From Balamuthia mandrillaris (Eukaryota > Discosea > Longamoebia > Balamuthiidae): a DNA stretch of 64,000 bases. The DNA lies in the NCBI GenBank assembly GCA_031835245.1, contig JAVKOQ010000174.1, forward strand, positions 1 through 64,000. The letters are read 5' to 3'. The translations under genes and the position numbers were made by a program. Below are positions 12,883-25,100 of this stretch, one piece after another (position 1 is the first letter of the stretch; every line of letters starts with the position of its first letter). The notes under the pieces were generated by a model. It was not told the DNA's origin. It saw only the letters and a list, made by a program, of their open reading frames with translations, and ran no database searches.

Positions 12883-15800
12883 ATGCAACAACAAGGGGAG
12901 GAGCAAGCGGCAGAAGGGCTTAAAAAAGTCAGAGTGGTAGTGAGGGTGCGCCCATTTGTGAGCAAGGAGGTGCAAAAGCGTTGTGTGGAAGTAAGGCAGG
13001 ACTTGCGCTGTGTGGAACTAAGGCAGGGCAAGAGCGCTGACTCGCTTAGATACGCGTAACCTATTAACGCCCCTTTCTTTTTTTGATTTGATGATTTCCT
13101 CACAAAAACTTGACTCATCAACTTGCGTTCAGGTTTGATGGTGCGTACGACTGCAATGCGGGCCAGGAAGAGTTATTTCGTAATGAGATAGAGCCTTTCA
13201 TTGACACCGTATTTTGCGGCCTTAACACGACCATCTTTGCTTATGGAATGACAGGGGCGGGTTCGTGGGGCTTTGTTCCTTTCTGCGTTTCTTCCTCGCT
13301 AACCACCACAACCTCCCTCCAACAAACAGGAAAAACGTTCACGATGCAAGGCACCGTTGAGGAACGGGGTATCATCCCGCGTGTAGCAGAAAAGGTTATC
13401 GGCCTTGCGCAGCAACGCGCCGCTGCCTCCTCTTTGGACAAGTACTCCATTACCGTTTCCTATCTCGAGATATACAACGAGAAGGTGTATGACCTCTTGC
13501 GCACCACACCACAAGATCTTCCCATTCGTGAAGACTCTCACAAAAATATATTTATCCCCGACCTTACCGAAGTTTGTTCTCTCTCTCTCCCTCCCTCCCT
13601 CCCTCCCTCCCCCTCCCCTCCCTCCCTCCCTCCCTCCCTTCCTCCCTCCCTCCCTCCCCCTCCCTCTCCTCTCCTCTCCTCTCCTCTCCTCTCCTCTCCT
13701 CTCCTCTCCTCTCCTCTCCTCTCCTCTCCTCTCCTCTCTCTCCTCTCCTCTCCCTCTCCTCTCCTCTCCTCTCCTCTCCTCTCCTCTCCTCTCCCTCTCC
13801 CTCTCCTCTCTCCTCTCTCCTCTCCTCTCCTCTCCTCTCCTCTCCTCCTCTTCCCTCTCCTCTCCCTCTCCTCTCTCCCTCTCCTCTCCCTCTCCTCTCC
13901 TCTCCTCTCCTCTCCTCTCCTCTACCGTCCTTCTGCTGTGCTTTCATTCTCGCTGACGTTCACGCATATCATAAATCAGGTTCGAGTAAGTACATTGCAG
14001 CAGTTTGAGGAGACTTATTTGGAAGGTTGCAGAAATAGGACCACGGCAGCCACCAGCCTCAATGCCAACTCGAGTCGCAGCCATGCTGTTCTTATCCTAA
14101 AAGTAAAGCACAAGCAACTGCAGAGCCAACTACAATCGCGGTGCACCTTTGTTGGAAAGCTTCACCTGATAGACTTAGCAGGTAGCGAGGACAACCGCAG
14201 GACTGATAACACTGGCTTGCGTCTCACAGAAAGCAGCAACATTAACCGATCCCTGTTCGTGCTGGGCAAAGTTGTCAATGCCCTTAATGACGGCTTGGTA
14301 CTCCTCTTAAGATTTCTCGTTCCCTTGAAACAATCACTGATCTCTCTCTCTCTCTCTCATCTTGTTGCCTTGTTATTTCTTTTGTAAACATATCATGATA
14401 CTGTCTTGGGTTCTCCACTGTGTGTCCACGCAACACTGTAGAGACGAATTCCATACCGCGACAGCAAACTGACGCGATTACTGCAGGATTCTTTGGGTGG
14501 CAGAAGCCATGGTGTTATGATAGCAAACATCTCTCCAGCGCAAACCCACTTTCATGACACCATGAATACTCTCAACTTTGCATCAAAATCCCGCATGATT
14601 GTTAACAAGCCTGTTGCTCACAGTGTTGCTGGTTCATCTTCTCCCTTCTCTCTTCTCTTTCCACTCGTTGTACTCATCACAACCGAACCCAACAGATATT
14701 ACACGAAACACAACCGAAGGAGATCGGCGGCTACAACTAGCAGAATGGAGAAATTCGAAAAAGGGTAATAATAGCAAGTTTGGACGAAACCAAGATCCCA
14801 ACAAAGAAAATGTGGAGAATGGTAGGCGGAGGGTTCGTAGACAAGGCAGTAATGGGTTGGATGATGACCCAGAGCGCATGTTGTTGGACATGAAGACTGC
14901 TCTTCGCTTAGCCAAAACTTTGGAACAAAAAATGTTGGCTCGTATCGAGAACGTGGATGCCAAAGTTGAAGCCATGAGGCAAAGGAGCACTCATGGAGAA
15001 TTGATGAGTCCCTTTTTACGGCAGAAGAAGCTCTTTGACGAATCCACACAAACCAAGTTGGAACTTCTGGAAAGAAACATGTTAAAGAACGTTAATGTAA
15101 CAGCAGCACAACTATTGAGTACAATCTCTGAGCAGAGCGAACAACATAACTTTGAACAGATACAACCTGCAAAGCAACAGGCTGCAATTGCTACTCCTTC
15201 ATCAGACATACAGTCTTCTCAAGTAGATACAGCGGTGATAGGCCTACTTACACCCTTATCCAGACTCGAAACGGCCAAAGAAATGATATCCAGAGCGAAG
15301 CTGCTGGAGCGGATGGGAAGGATTAACGAAGCAATTAGCTTCTATAAGAAAGGTATGTAGCAGGCTAGTACCGTGGTCCTTTGGTCGTTACTAATTATCT
15401 ATCATATTCCATCGGTTTATTCACAGCACAACCCCTGTTACCTCCTACCAATTCCAAACTCATCCTGGAAAAGGTCGCCAAGTTGGAGAAAATGCTTTCT
15501 AGCCATCCATCGTCCCGTGAGAATATTTCCTCTCCTTATGAAGATGAACACGATGATCAGGGACCCATTCATCCTGCGAAACTTCGCTTTGAAGATAGTT
15601 CTAGTGTCAAGGAAGACGAGAACCATAACGAAACCTTGCCACAACTACGAAAGGCGAGGAGGACCCGCCTTTCCCCGCCCACCACTGAAGCTCACCAACC
15701 AGAACCGGTGGTTTCAAGAAAACTGGGGGAGAAAACATCAAGTCCGGAAACCGATCAGATATTGCATATTCTAAATCATGGCACGCTTAAAGAGCTCCTT

Positions 15801-16048
15801 CAGTTGCATTGCATTGGGAAAAAGCGAGCACAGATGATAATTGAGTACCGCACGGAGAGGCCATTCCTCTCGGTAAAATTCATGCTCCTCTTTTTCCCTG
15901 CTGAATGAAACATACTTTGCTAACTTCAGTTTTGTCCTGCATGCAGTTGAGTGATTTGAGTGATATTGGCTTTGGTGATAAGCTCTTTTGTAGCTTTTTG
16001 CAGCGTAACGTGGGTTGCCTCTCTGCTTCTACAACAAGCGATAATTAG
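12883..16048 (+). CDS. kinesin-10 family chromokinesin (KIF22/Kid-like)
   Basis: Eight exons (12883-13055, 13133-13260, 13330-13571, 13980-14297, 14442-14631, 14696-15352, 15427-15872, 15947-16048) close in frame to 751 residues. The motor is N-terminal: [10 protein letters not shown]-loop GMTGAGKT (about 96-103), switch I NANSSRSH (about 210-217), switch [10 protein letters not shown], then RNINRSL-like and [16 protein letters not shown] motifs. The stretch [20 protein letters not shown] followed by [14 protein letters not shown] is closest to Kid. The C-terminal tail contains a helix-hairpin-helix ([19 protein letters not shown], about 690-710), also a Kid feature that binds DNA. Known Kid proteins push chromosome arms along spindle microtubules in mitosis. 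The motor is split by a 408-base intron made almost entirely of TCTCC repeats. Confidence 0.93.
13573..13925. repeat. (TCTCC)n / (CCCT)n satellite filling a kinesin intron
   Basis: About 350 bases of nearly pure TCTCC, CCCT and CT repeats begin right after the 5' splice site at 13572. They end about 50 bases before the 3' splice site at 13979. No purines occur for long stretches on the sense strand, so the long open frames on both strands here are artefacts. Confidence 0.95.
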
Positions 16049-16104
16049 TCTCATTTGTAGTTTCAGTTCTAAGGCGGGCAAAGATCGGTTTGCCTCTTAA
16101 ATAT

Positions 16105-19100
16105 TTATTGCATTATACATTTTTCCTTCTTGGCTTCCTTCCTCCTTTTATCTTCACTGAGAGTGATAGGGACATGCATTTGCGGGAGGGCGTAGTCCCC
16201 CACTCGTTCTTCTTCTGAAGAATCCGAGGAGGCAGCAAGCGCACCTGAGAAGCCTCCGCCAGAAGACGAAAAATGTCCACTTGTAGTGGCTGGGGCATCG
16301 CTTGACCTAAGTGCAGAGGAAAACGATGGCAGTGCCTCATAGTCTGAAAAATCTGCGATGTTGATGACCCCAGAGGAAGACCCACTTGCCAACAGATGGT
16401 CTTGAAAGTGGAGGCACGACACAGAACCAGTGCTTTCTTGCCACTCATGTGTTCTATGAAAGTCCAAGTTGTTGCGGTCCCATATCTTTTAATTTTTGTT
16501 TATGTTTGAAACGTTAACAACAGTAATAAATGGCCAAAGAAAGCATTGCATACCTCAAGAGTTACCTCTTTGCCCCCAGTTAATATTTTGCTCTCATCAA
16601 ACTGTGTTACAGCAAGTCGATTTTAGTGATTTTTTTTCTTCCAATAACGTAAAGTAATGTGGTACCTGTAGACACCATATCATATTTCTGCCTTTTAATG
16701 TGGCGAACTCCGTGAAAGTATTCATGTCCCATAACTTCACCGTGTAATCATTGCTGAGATGTTTGGCAAGATAGCACAAGGTCAGAAAAACAGTGTGATT
16801 GTTAGAGTGCCGCTCAAATAAAATGAACCTAAGAATGTTATTACAAACCTCCCAGTTGCCAGCATTTGACTATCGAACTGTAAAGCACGAACGCCTTGTT
16901 GGTGTCCATGGAGTGTCGCAATTAACGCCTCCATTCGCAAATCCCTTAAGTAATCATTACACTCAGACCAAGAAAACAAACAAACAAAAAAACAAAAAGC
17001 TGACTGGATAAAGGAATTACAAACCAAACGCCAACTTCAGCATTTTCGTAACCAGCAACTACCTTCTGAGTATGACTGTCGTATTGAAGGCACCATACGC
17101 CAGCTGTACTACTACCCTCTTCAAAAATTTGGCCGTTGCTCTTCAAAACCCGCGTTGTTTGTCCTCCCAATGATGTCATGGCAAGACCCGTCCTAAAGTC
17201 CCACACTGTTATGGTTTAAATGTCAATTGAAGAGGGAGGAGGGCAAAACAAGGAGAAAAAACAACAAAACCAACATAAGGCAACAGCAAAGATATGAATA
17301 AGAACAGGGTAGAACGAGACCTTTAATAGTTTGATCGCGAGAGCCAGTGACGCAGACATTTTCGTCGCACTCAAGACAAAAGATGGCGTTTGAGTGACCT
17401 CTCAAAGTAGCTATACACTTTTCAAGATCTAAATCCCAAACTTTAAGAGTATTATCGGCGGTGCCTCCACCTGTAAACAACATATTTTCCTCCATTTGCA
17501 AAGACATAACCGAACCGCAATGGTCTTCCAAGCGAGTTAGACATTCCCCAGACGTTATATCAAACAAACAAACTAGAGCGTTAGATAGAGCGGTTGTGGG
17601 TGTTAGCAAGGAAAGAGGAGGAAAAAAGGGGACAAAACCGCACCACTGCGGTCAGAAGACCCAGAAGCCAAAAATCGGTTATGTTTATCAATTGCAAGAC
17701 TGTAAACAGACCCTTCGTGGCGACGAAGTTTGGTGTGTTTGTGGCGACCCTTCATCCAACAGCTTTCCACTTTCTTCCTTTGCCAATATTTCAGTTTCCA
17801 CTCCTGTGTTGCAATGGTTTCCTTCTTCGCATCGAGCCCAGTCTCCTCGCTCATTCCGTCTCCTTCAAGTGCTTCGTTGTCTTGAAAAAACAGAATGGGT
17901 TTGTTCATGCCTCTTTTTCATTGGGTGAGGTGGCGTACCTTCTCTATTGTACTTTTTCTCGTTTGATTGGACGGACCGGGCCGTAAGAAATGATGTTGTT
18001 GCTGGTTGGGTTGTAGCACTCTCATTAGTTTCAGAAGATCGCGAAGTTGATGAAGAAGGAAGGCCCCGCAATTGATCCTTCCACCACTCAGCTTCGGAGC
18101 GGTGTGGCTTTACGCCCTGCCGCAGCATTCGCTCTCTCTCTATGCTAAGTTGCTTTTCTGGCGTAGTTACTGGTACGCCTTCATCAGAAGGAACGAATTT
18201 GTCGTACGGCAAGTAAGCAGCAGATTGTTCTCTGTGGCCCTCTAAAATATCAGTGTTGCCATTGGCTTGCAACGTGTCTCCTTTTCGTTTTCCTGCCACT
18301 CGTTCTCCTCCCTCTTTTTCTGATGCCACGCTATTGTTTCCATCGCCGTCATCATAGCACTGGGTGCCCGAAGTGACAGCACGCAACCCTAACAAGTTGC
18401 TTCTTAGTATTTGGGCATCTACATGTTTCCTCTGGTTCATTGGAAAAGATTTCTTATATTCGTTTTTCCTGTATGCGCCATGTGAGACAACAACCGAACA
18501 CGGCCAAACAAACCAACAAAGAGAAGGAAAAGATACCAAAGAGAGCTATCTCTGGAGAGGCGGTTAACTTGCCAGTTGATGAGGGAGAGGTTAAGCAGTT
18601 CGTCTGATTCACAAAATGACAGTATGTGAATGGCAACCTCCTCGGGCAGCATGCTGAAATACCAAAACTCTTCTTCCTCCATCACTCCACGATGCACTGA
18701 TGCTTCCTCTTTCTCTTCAGCCACCAGATCTTCTTCCTCTTCTTCTTCCTCTTCTCTCTCTTCCTCCTTCTCCTGTTGCTTGCGTTCCTCCATTACCTGC
18801 AGCGCAGGTTGCTCTTCGGACAAGTCGGTTGAAGTCAGGAGCGCCCGCTTTTGCCTCTTTCTTACTTCTTGCCTTTCTCTCTCTTCCTTTTCGTCAGCTT
18901 CTTGAGCTTTTTGTCCGGTCACAACATCAACTGACGACAAGGAGTCTGCTGGTGTTGTTGCGGTGTTAGCAAGCTGTTGTTGCTGTAGCCCTTCCAAGCG
19001 GGCGACCCTTTGCTCCCAGGACCGGTCCCTCTCCTCCATTTGCTGTCTCAAGCGCTGCTGCTCGACCTTCCACTCCAGTTCCATATGCTCCATTTTTCGT

Positions 19101-19360
19101 GAGAGCTCACAAAGTTGGTGTTGCAGCTGCTTTATCTGCTGCTCCTGTTTGTGTGGTTCTCTCTCCTCCTCCTCCTCCTCCTCAACAAGCTCAAAGTGCT
19201 GGACAACCTCTAATTTGCCTTTTGTTGTTGTTGCGGGTGATACGGCTGTGGTCGCTGCCGCGAGGGTTGGGTTGTTGTTGTTGTTGTTGTTGTTGTTGTT
19301 GGGGTATGCAGAGGGGGTTACTGTTGCTGGTCGTTGTGTTTCTTCCCCACTGCTTTGCAT
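16105..19360 (-). CDS. F-box and WD40-repeat protein
   Basis: The first exon (18537-19360) starts at an ATG and encodes an Asn run from a GTT repeat. A Glu/Gln-rich coiled-coil region follows (LQHQLCELSRKMEHMELEW and on), then acidic blocks and an F-box: FSMLPEEVAIHILSF followed by LLNLSLINWQVNRLS and SLW. Further exons down to 16105 encode WD40 repeats, recognised by ASGSSDRS, LKVWDLDLEKCIATLRGHSN, CVTGSRDQTI, VWDFRTG, ATLHGHQQGVRALQFD and NDYTVKLWDMN. At least six blades are visible. Such proteins are substrate receptors of SCF ubiquitin ligases: the F-box binds Skp1 and the propeller binds the substrate. The substrate here is unknown. The acidic C-terminus follows the last blade. Internal exon borders were not all fixed. 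Confidence 0.85.
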
Positions 19361-19739
19361 CTCTCCCTCCCCCCTTTTTTTTTCCAAATCAAAAAAAATT
19401 GTTTTTTATGGACCCTTCTCTCTCTCTCTCCCGATTTTTTTTTCTTTGCCTCACTGTGCTGCTGCTGGGTGGTGGTGGTGGTAGTGGTTGGTATGTGGTG
19501 TGTGCGGCTCACACTTCGAAAGAAGAGGAGATCATCATGCTGCTGGGTAACTTGGCTTTTTATTTTCCTAAAAGCCTACCAGCTAACCGTAGGTGGTGTC
19601 CTCCGTTAAAACAAAATCAAACGTAAATAAATAGTTGGGGCAAAAAGGAAGCAAATAACAGCAGTAGTGTGCAACTGAGGTGACACCATTCCCTGCTTTG
19701 CCGTCGTCATCCGAGAGAGAGAGAGTATGAGGAAAGGGA

Positions 19740-20845
19740 TTAATGAAGAGGAGGGAGAAGAATTGGGTCGGTGGAGGAACAGCTATCTTGGCCATGTCCC
19801 TCCATGTTATGAGGGCAACTTATGATGGCACCCTCCTTGTCAAGACACATGGTCAGCTCCACAAGAATCTGGCCAGCGGAATGTTTCTCAGAGCGGCAGT
19901 GGAGGAGAGGTGCCTCTCCGTAGGCCGACTTGATGGCTCCCTTAATCTGTGCAGCGGTGTATGTGTTGTGCGAAGATGGCTCTATTGCTGTTTCGGTTTA
20001 AAAGAGACACGATGTTAAATGAAAACTCATAAGAGAAGGAGGCAGGGGGTAGTACAGCGAGCATCCAAAGCGGGCTTAATATCGTACAAGGCCCTGTAGT
20101 TGAGGGCTTCGTTGAAGAACTTGTATTGGGTATCGTAGGTCTTGTCACTCTGAGCGCAGGTGCCATGCTTGTCCCATTCGTGCCCCCAGAAGGTGAACTG
20201 CTCGCTGCCGCCACTGTAAAGGTCGGCCCAATACTTGGTGAGGTTGGGGATGAGGCCCATGATGGCGCCCTTGTTGAAGGGGTCCGACTTGTTGCAGAAT
20301 TCCGGCCAACTTTTTTTTTAAGTTCCATAGTGGCAGGAGGGAGATTGGAGTTGATCAAAGAGAAAAGAAGGTTAGGGAAGACGACTACGCCTATTCGTCC
20401 ATTGAAGTTGTTCTTCCTCCTCTTTTTTTTGTTTTCGTGTTTGGGTGTTTGGTTTTCTTTTCCCCTCATCTCTCCCCTTCTTTTAAAAGAGAAGAAGGAA
20501 GGACAAACCCTCCCTCAAGCCGCTGGGGCCACAGGCCGTGGAGAGTCCAGTAGTCCAAGCTCGGGTTAACTTTGCAAGAGTGCATAGAGCATACACTGCC
20601 AGCCCATTGCTGCACCAGCAACAAAAAGTTCCAGCTATGATCGTTACCCCCAGGGAGCCTCGCAGAGGGAACTCGTGGTTCCACTACGTTTACCTTTGTT
20701 TTTGTGTGAGCTTCCACTTCACCGTCCATCGGAAGGGGAGGGAGGGAGAGAGAAAGACCTTGACGGCAGTGCAAAACTGCAAGAAGGAGACCATCAAAAC
20801 GGCCGAAACGACCACACGGAAGAAGTTGCCAGCAAAAGCTCCCAT
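19740..20845 (-). CDS. secreted T2-family ribonuclease
   Basis: Four exons (20759-20845, 20509-20693, 20056-20309, 19740-19987) join in phase to 257 residues. The first exon is a signal peptide (hydrophobic core VVVSAVLMVSFLQFC). The second holds active-site segment CAS I (WTLHGLWPQ) and the third CAS II (FWGHEWDKHGTCA); the catalytic histidines and the Glu/Lys of this family are all present. Cysteines in NHSWNFLLLVQQWAGSVC, FCNKSDPF and near the C-terminus fit the usual disulphides. T2 enzymes cut single-stranded RNA in acidic compartments or outside the cell, fitting lysosomal digestion in a phagotrophic cell (inference). Confidence 0.93.
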
Positions 20846-21125
20846 TTCGTCTCTGCATCGGTAAAAACAATGAGAGTGGTTAACTCCGGTGAGAGCGATT
20901 TGGTGGTGAAACTCATTCTTGCTTTTTCTCCCACAAGAGGCCTTTCGGGCCAAAATCTCTTTCCTTGCCAAAACCCCATTCGTGTAGCAAACACAAATCA
21001 TGAAAACAAAAACAAAAACAGCAAACAAAAATAAAAATCCTGTTTGTTTTGCTCTGCTTAGTTTCTACGAGTGTGTGATTCGGCTGATGATCGATTTGGA
21101 TTGGTTTTCTTCTTCTGCTCGTTGT

Positions 21126-21160
21126 TTTTGTGGTTGTGTGGGGGGCACACAACCACAAAA
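21126..21160. repeat. perfect 15-bp hairpin with G5 loop
   Basis: TTTTGTGGTTGTGTG at 21126-21140 is exactly reverse-complemented at 21146-21160, with five G between. It lies about 300 bases upstream of the RNase T2 start codon. Confidence 0.9.
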
Positions 21161-21460
21161 GAGGGGGAAGGGCCAAGGTTTTACACCCGAGAAAACGAAA
21201 ATTTGATAGAAACAAAGTCGAAAGAGGGCAGAGAACACAAATAGGAAAAACACGCACCACCCGACCTGACAAACGTGACGCCACCCAACCAAACACAAGC
21301 CCCACCCCCCCAAAAAAAAAAAAAGACACACACCACTGCAAAAAATAACGGTCGAAAAAAAACAAAGGTAGGGGAGGAGGAGGAGGAAAGGGGGTGCGTA
21401 CCGGTGGTACTTGCCTTAACGCTATCGGCAGAAATAAAATAAAAAGGAGGTGTCACTGTT

Positions 21461-21480
21461 GGGGGGGGGGGGGGGGGGGG
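21461..21480. repeat. G20 homopolymer
   Basis: Twenty consecutive G occur in the gap between RNase T2 and the aminopeptidase. It could form a G-quadruplex on this strand. The gap 20846-21979 is otherwise rich in A/G tracts and holds no gene I recognise. Confidence 0.9.
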
Positions 21481-21660
21481 AAAGTAGAGAGAGAACCACC
21501 AAAAAAAAAAAAAAAAAGCCGGAGCGCAAGAGAGAACCCGTTTAATGCGAGACCCTGTGTTAATTGTTTAGTTGTTTTGTGCGGTGAGGAAAGAAAAAGA
21601 AAAAGAAAAAAAAAAAGAAAAAAAAAAAGGAGAGAGAAAAATAAATAGAAGAAACAGAGA

Positions 21661-21892
21661 GAAGAATTTGCTTTCCTTTTTGTGAGAAGCGAGGTTGAGT
21701 AATCGTACGTCGGCACGACATTTCCACCAATCAGACGTCCGCTGAATCAGAGAGACTTTGGTAATTGTACGATAAAGAAAGAAAAAGAAAAGAAAAAAAG
21801 AGAAACGAAAGAATAACGTGCTTTCCTTCTTGTTGTGTTTAGTAATCGTACATCAGCACGACAATCCCACCAATCAGATAGACGTTGGTAAT
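21661..21892. repeat. tandemly duplicated module with CCAAT boxes
   Basis: Two diverged copies lie at about 21661-21762 and 21811-21892. Both share GCTTTCCTT, then GTAATCGTAC, a GCACGACA block, CCACCAATCAGA and a final TTGGTAAT. Each copy carries a CCAAT box (about 21728 and 21871). They sit just after the aminopeptidase stop and about 0.8-1 kb upstream of RNase T2. Confidence 0.75.
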
Positions 21893-21979
21893 CTCCCTAT
21901 TATTGTGATGTGCGTAATGCCAGAAAGGGGCTAAACACAAGGGTTGTTATATCGAAAGAAACGGCGCAGCCTTTTTGTT

Positions 21980-22141
21980 TTACTTCTCGTGCTCCGTTTT
22001 GGTCCATCTCTTCAACCAGCCAGAAATATGGTGGTGCTCTCTCTTCAACCACTCACTGTTAGCTTTAATCTTCTCCAACGATTGAGTAACCGCACGTTTC
22101 GCTTTAGATTATCAGAATATCAAATGTTGGTGAGCCAACAT

Positions 22142-22197
<56 letters not shown>

Positions 22198-25100
22198 CCA
22201 GCAGCCACTTCGCGCTTCTCAAAGAAGGATTTGATCTCCTCGGCTTTTTCGTCGCTGCTGAAGACGGAAATGGTCGATGATACCAGACGTGACAGCAAGA
22301 AACCTCCAGAGAAGCGAGAGTAAAGCTCATCCCAATGCTCTTGCACAAACTCCCAAGCCTGCTCACACACGTTATAATGAAAGAAGAAGTAAAGCAGAGG
22401 AAAAAAAAAAACAAGAGGAAAAAGGAAAGTACCATATCTCTGCCGGCAGGGTTAGCCGCCACACCACCGATAACAAAGACAGTATCTTGAGACTTGACCT
22501 CGTTGGAGATAGCAAATTCCAAGGTCTTCTTTAACAGATAAGGATCAGAGGCGCTGCCCAAAGAACGCATGCACCTTTCCTTCTCCTCATGCAGATCGGT
22601 CTCGCGGTATATCTTCAAGAGGGCCTCATAGGGAGTAGCATCACCATGCGGCGCATTGCTCAAAACGATTTTGTAGACGGCAGAGCGGAGGTCAGGGGAG
22701 AGCGATGACGGGTCATTCAAGTAAACATCAAAGCGTTTTCTGGCTTCTTCGATGGTAGCTTCATCGCCTATTAATCAGATTAGGATAATAAGATGATACA
22801 GAAACGAGAGAGACAAATAAATGAGATCAAATATCAACAGAAAGTGAAGTGTTTACCGTAGCAGCCATACTTGGCAAGAGCAAGACCTCGCAAAAGAGAA
22901 TCACCGTGGCTCTCCTCTGCTTTGCGGTCCCAACCAACAAGCTTGGTAACCTTTATACAACAACCAACAGCCACGTCGAGGGCAATGAGTAAATGAACAA
23001 AGAAGTTAAGAGTAAAGAAAGGCCAACAACAAACCTGGGAATACATGTGCTTGCAAAACTCTTTGAATAGAGGATAGTCTTCAGTGGCAGAGAGGATAGT
23101 GTCAAGCTCAGAAAGGTTGGTGGACAGGTCGGACCACACAGTGTAATCGTTCTCATAAAGGTAGGCGCTCAACAAAGTAAGGAAATGGGTAGTAGGTACA
23201 ACGCCAGCCTTTGCTAGAGCCATGGTGTCGCCCTGAATACTCAGTCGGTCTGCAGCAGATAGCTGACGATCTTGGATTGGGGCGCGCAGGTCTTCCAGCA
23301 GCTTCAGAGAGTATTGCACTGATGTAGTGTAAGCAAATGAAGAAGAAGAAGAAGAACAAGAAGAACAAGAAGGAGAAGGAGAAGAAGGAGAAGAACAACA
23401 GCAGCAACAACACCAACAAGAAATCAACAAGGAGAAGGAAACATTTTGATGAATAACAAACGAGTAATAATGAAGAGACTACAGTTGGCGCAGGACACAA
23501 ACCTCGATAGAATCCAGAGACGTTTGGATTTACTTTAATCCATTCGTGGGTACCTACAGCTGGAAGAGACAGAGTCGTTTCTTTTTGCTTGACAATATCG
23601 GCAAACGCAAAGGTATCACCGCCTGAGCTTTCGGTGCTTATGGTCAGAGGTATCCACCAAGTGGTTGTATCCTTGGGATCCAACCCCGTTGATAAGAATC
23701 TCTGTTGCTTGAGAACAAAAGTGCGTTTTCCCTTTTCCTCACTCTTCTTTTCTACGATGGAAACAACAGGATAGCCATCCTACAAAAAAGTTTACATTAT
23801 TGTACTGTTTTAAGAAAAGTTGGGCAACGTTAACGCACCTGTTTTGTCCAGTGGTCCATCAGTTCTTTAACGGGCTTACCAGAAGCCTCTGAAAGAGCAG
23901 CCCACAGGTCTTCCGTCAAGGCATTAGCGTACTTGTGCCTGTTAAGGTAAATGTTCAGGCCTTTCTTGAAGGCCTCTTCTCCAAGGAAGTTGGCTAACAT
24001 TCTTACGATGGAAGAGCCTTTGCTGTATGAGATAATGTCAAAGATCTCATCAATGTCAGCGGCATCAGACACCTCCACTTCCACAGGGTGAGTGCTTTTC
24101 AACGCATCCAGGTTGAATGCACGCCCTAAGTCGGAAAATACGAATTGAGTCCAAATCTGCAGAGCATCATCAGGGTTAAAGGCTACGGACATTAATTTCA
24201 AAGAGACGGTAAACAAATGGTACATACGTTCCACTCGGGGAAGCTAGGATAAAAATATAGCCAGGATCATAAGATTGATTAGTTCCCACAATGGAGAAAA
24301 ACAAAAACTAAGAACAGAGGAAAGAAGCACCAATAATCTACGCAAAGGTATTCAATCCAAGTTGCAAAACCTTCATTGAGCCACAGATGGGTCCACCAGT
24401 CCTATTCCAAATACAGAACATGAGACACCAAAATATCATAACTTTGTGTAACGTTATGCATACCATTGTCACTATATTTCCAAACCATTGGTGAGCAAGT
24501 TCATGGCCTACCACAAGCGCCACCTTACGCAAAAATCAAAAAAAAAAAAAACACATACATCAGGAGAAGTGAGAATGATAAAAGCAATCAGAGCACAGCC
24601 GTTGATGGAAACAGGAAGCAAACGTACCCATTGGCGAGTATGCGCGGAGGAACTTTCAGGGTCAACAAGCAAGGCAGTCTCGCGATAGGTTATAAGGCCC
24701 CAGTTCTCCATAGCTCCAGCCGCAAAGTCTTTAAAAAATGAAATAAAAGAGAAGGGCGTTACAATAAAGTACTGGTTTAATCGTGCAGCGTAAGCAACTC
24801 AAGCAAACCTGGAATGGCGATCAGATCACACTTGGGCAAAGGATACGATATCTTGAAGTAATCTTTACGGATAGAGAGCCGAAACTATCAATAAAAAAAA
24901 TTAAAAAAAATAGGGTAGGAGAGCGTGTACCCTCATAGAAAGGCAAAGTCTTGACAGCAACGTCAAGACCAAAGCGGCCTTGCTCTTTCTTACCCTTTGG
25001 TGTGTATACACGCACAACCACGCCACTACATTACAGTATTATTAACACTCGAGTTTGCTCCTCTCCCTCTCAGTGCTCTCTCCTTCTCCCTCCTCGCACT

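Noticed and set aside
13564-13947. Long GEERRGEER-type frame on - and SSPLLSSPL frames on +
   Set aside because: They are translations of the TCTCC repeat inside a kinesin intron.
18630-19484. Ser- and Cys-rich plus-strand frames
   Set aside because: They are antisense to the coiled-coil exon of the F-box protein.
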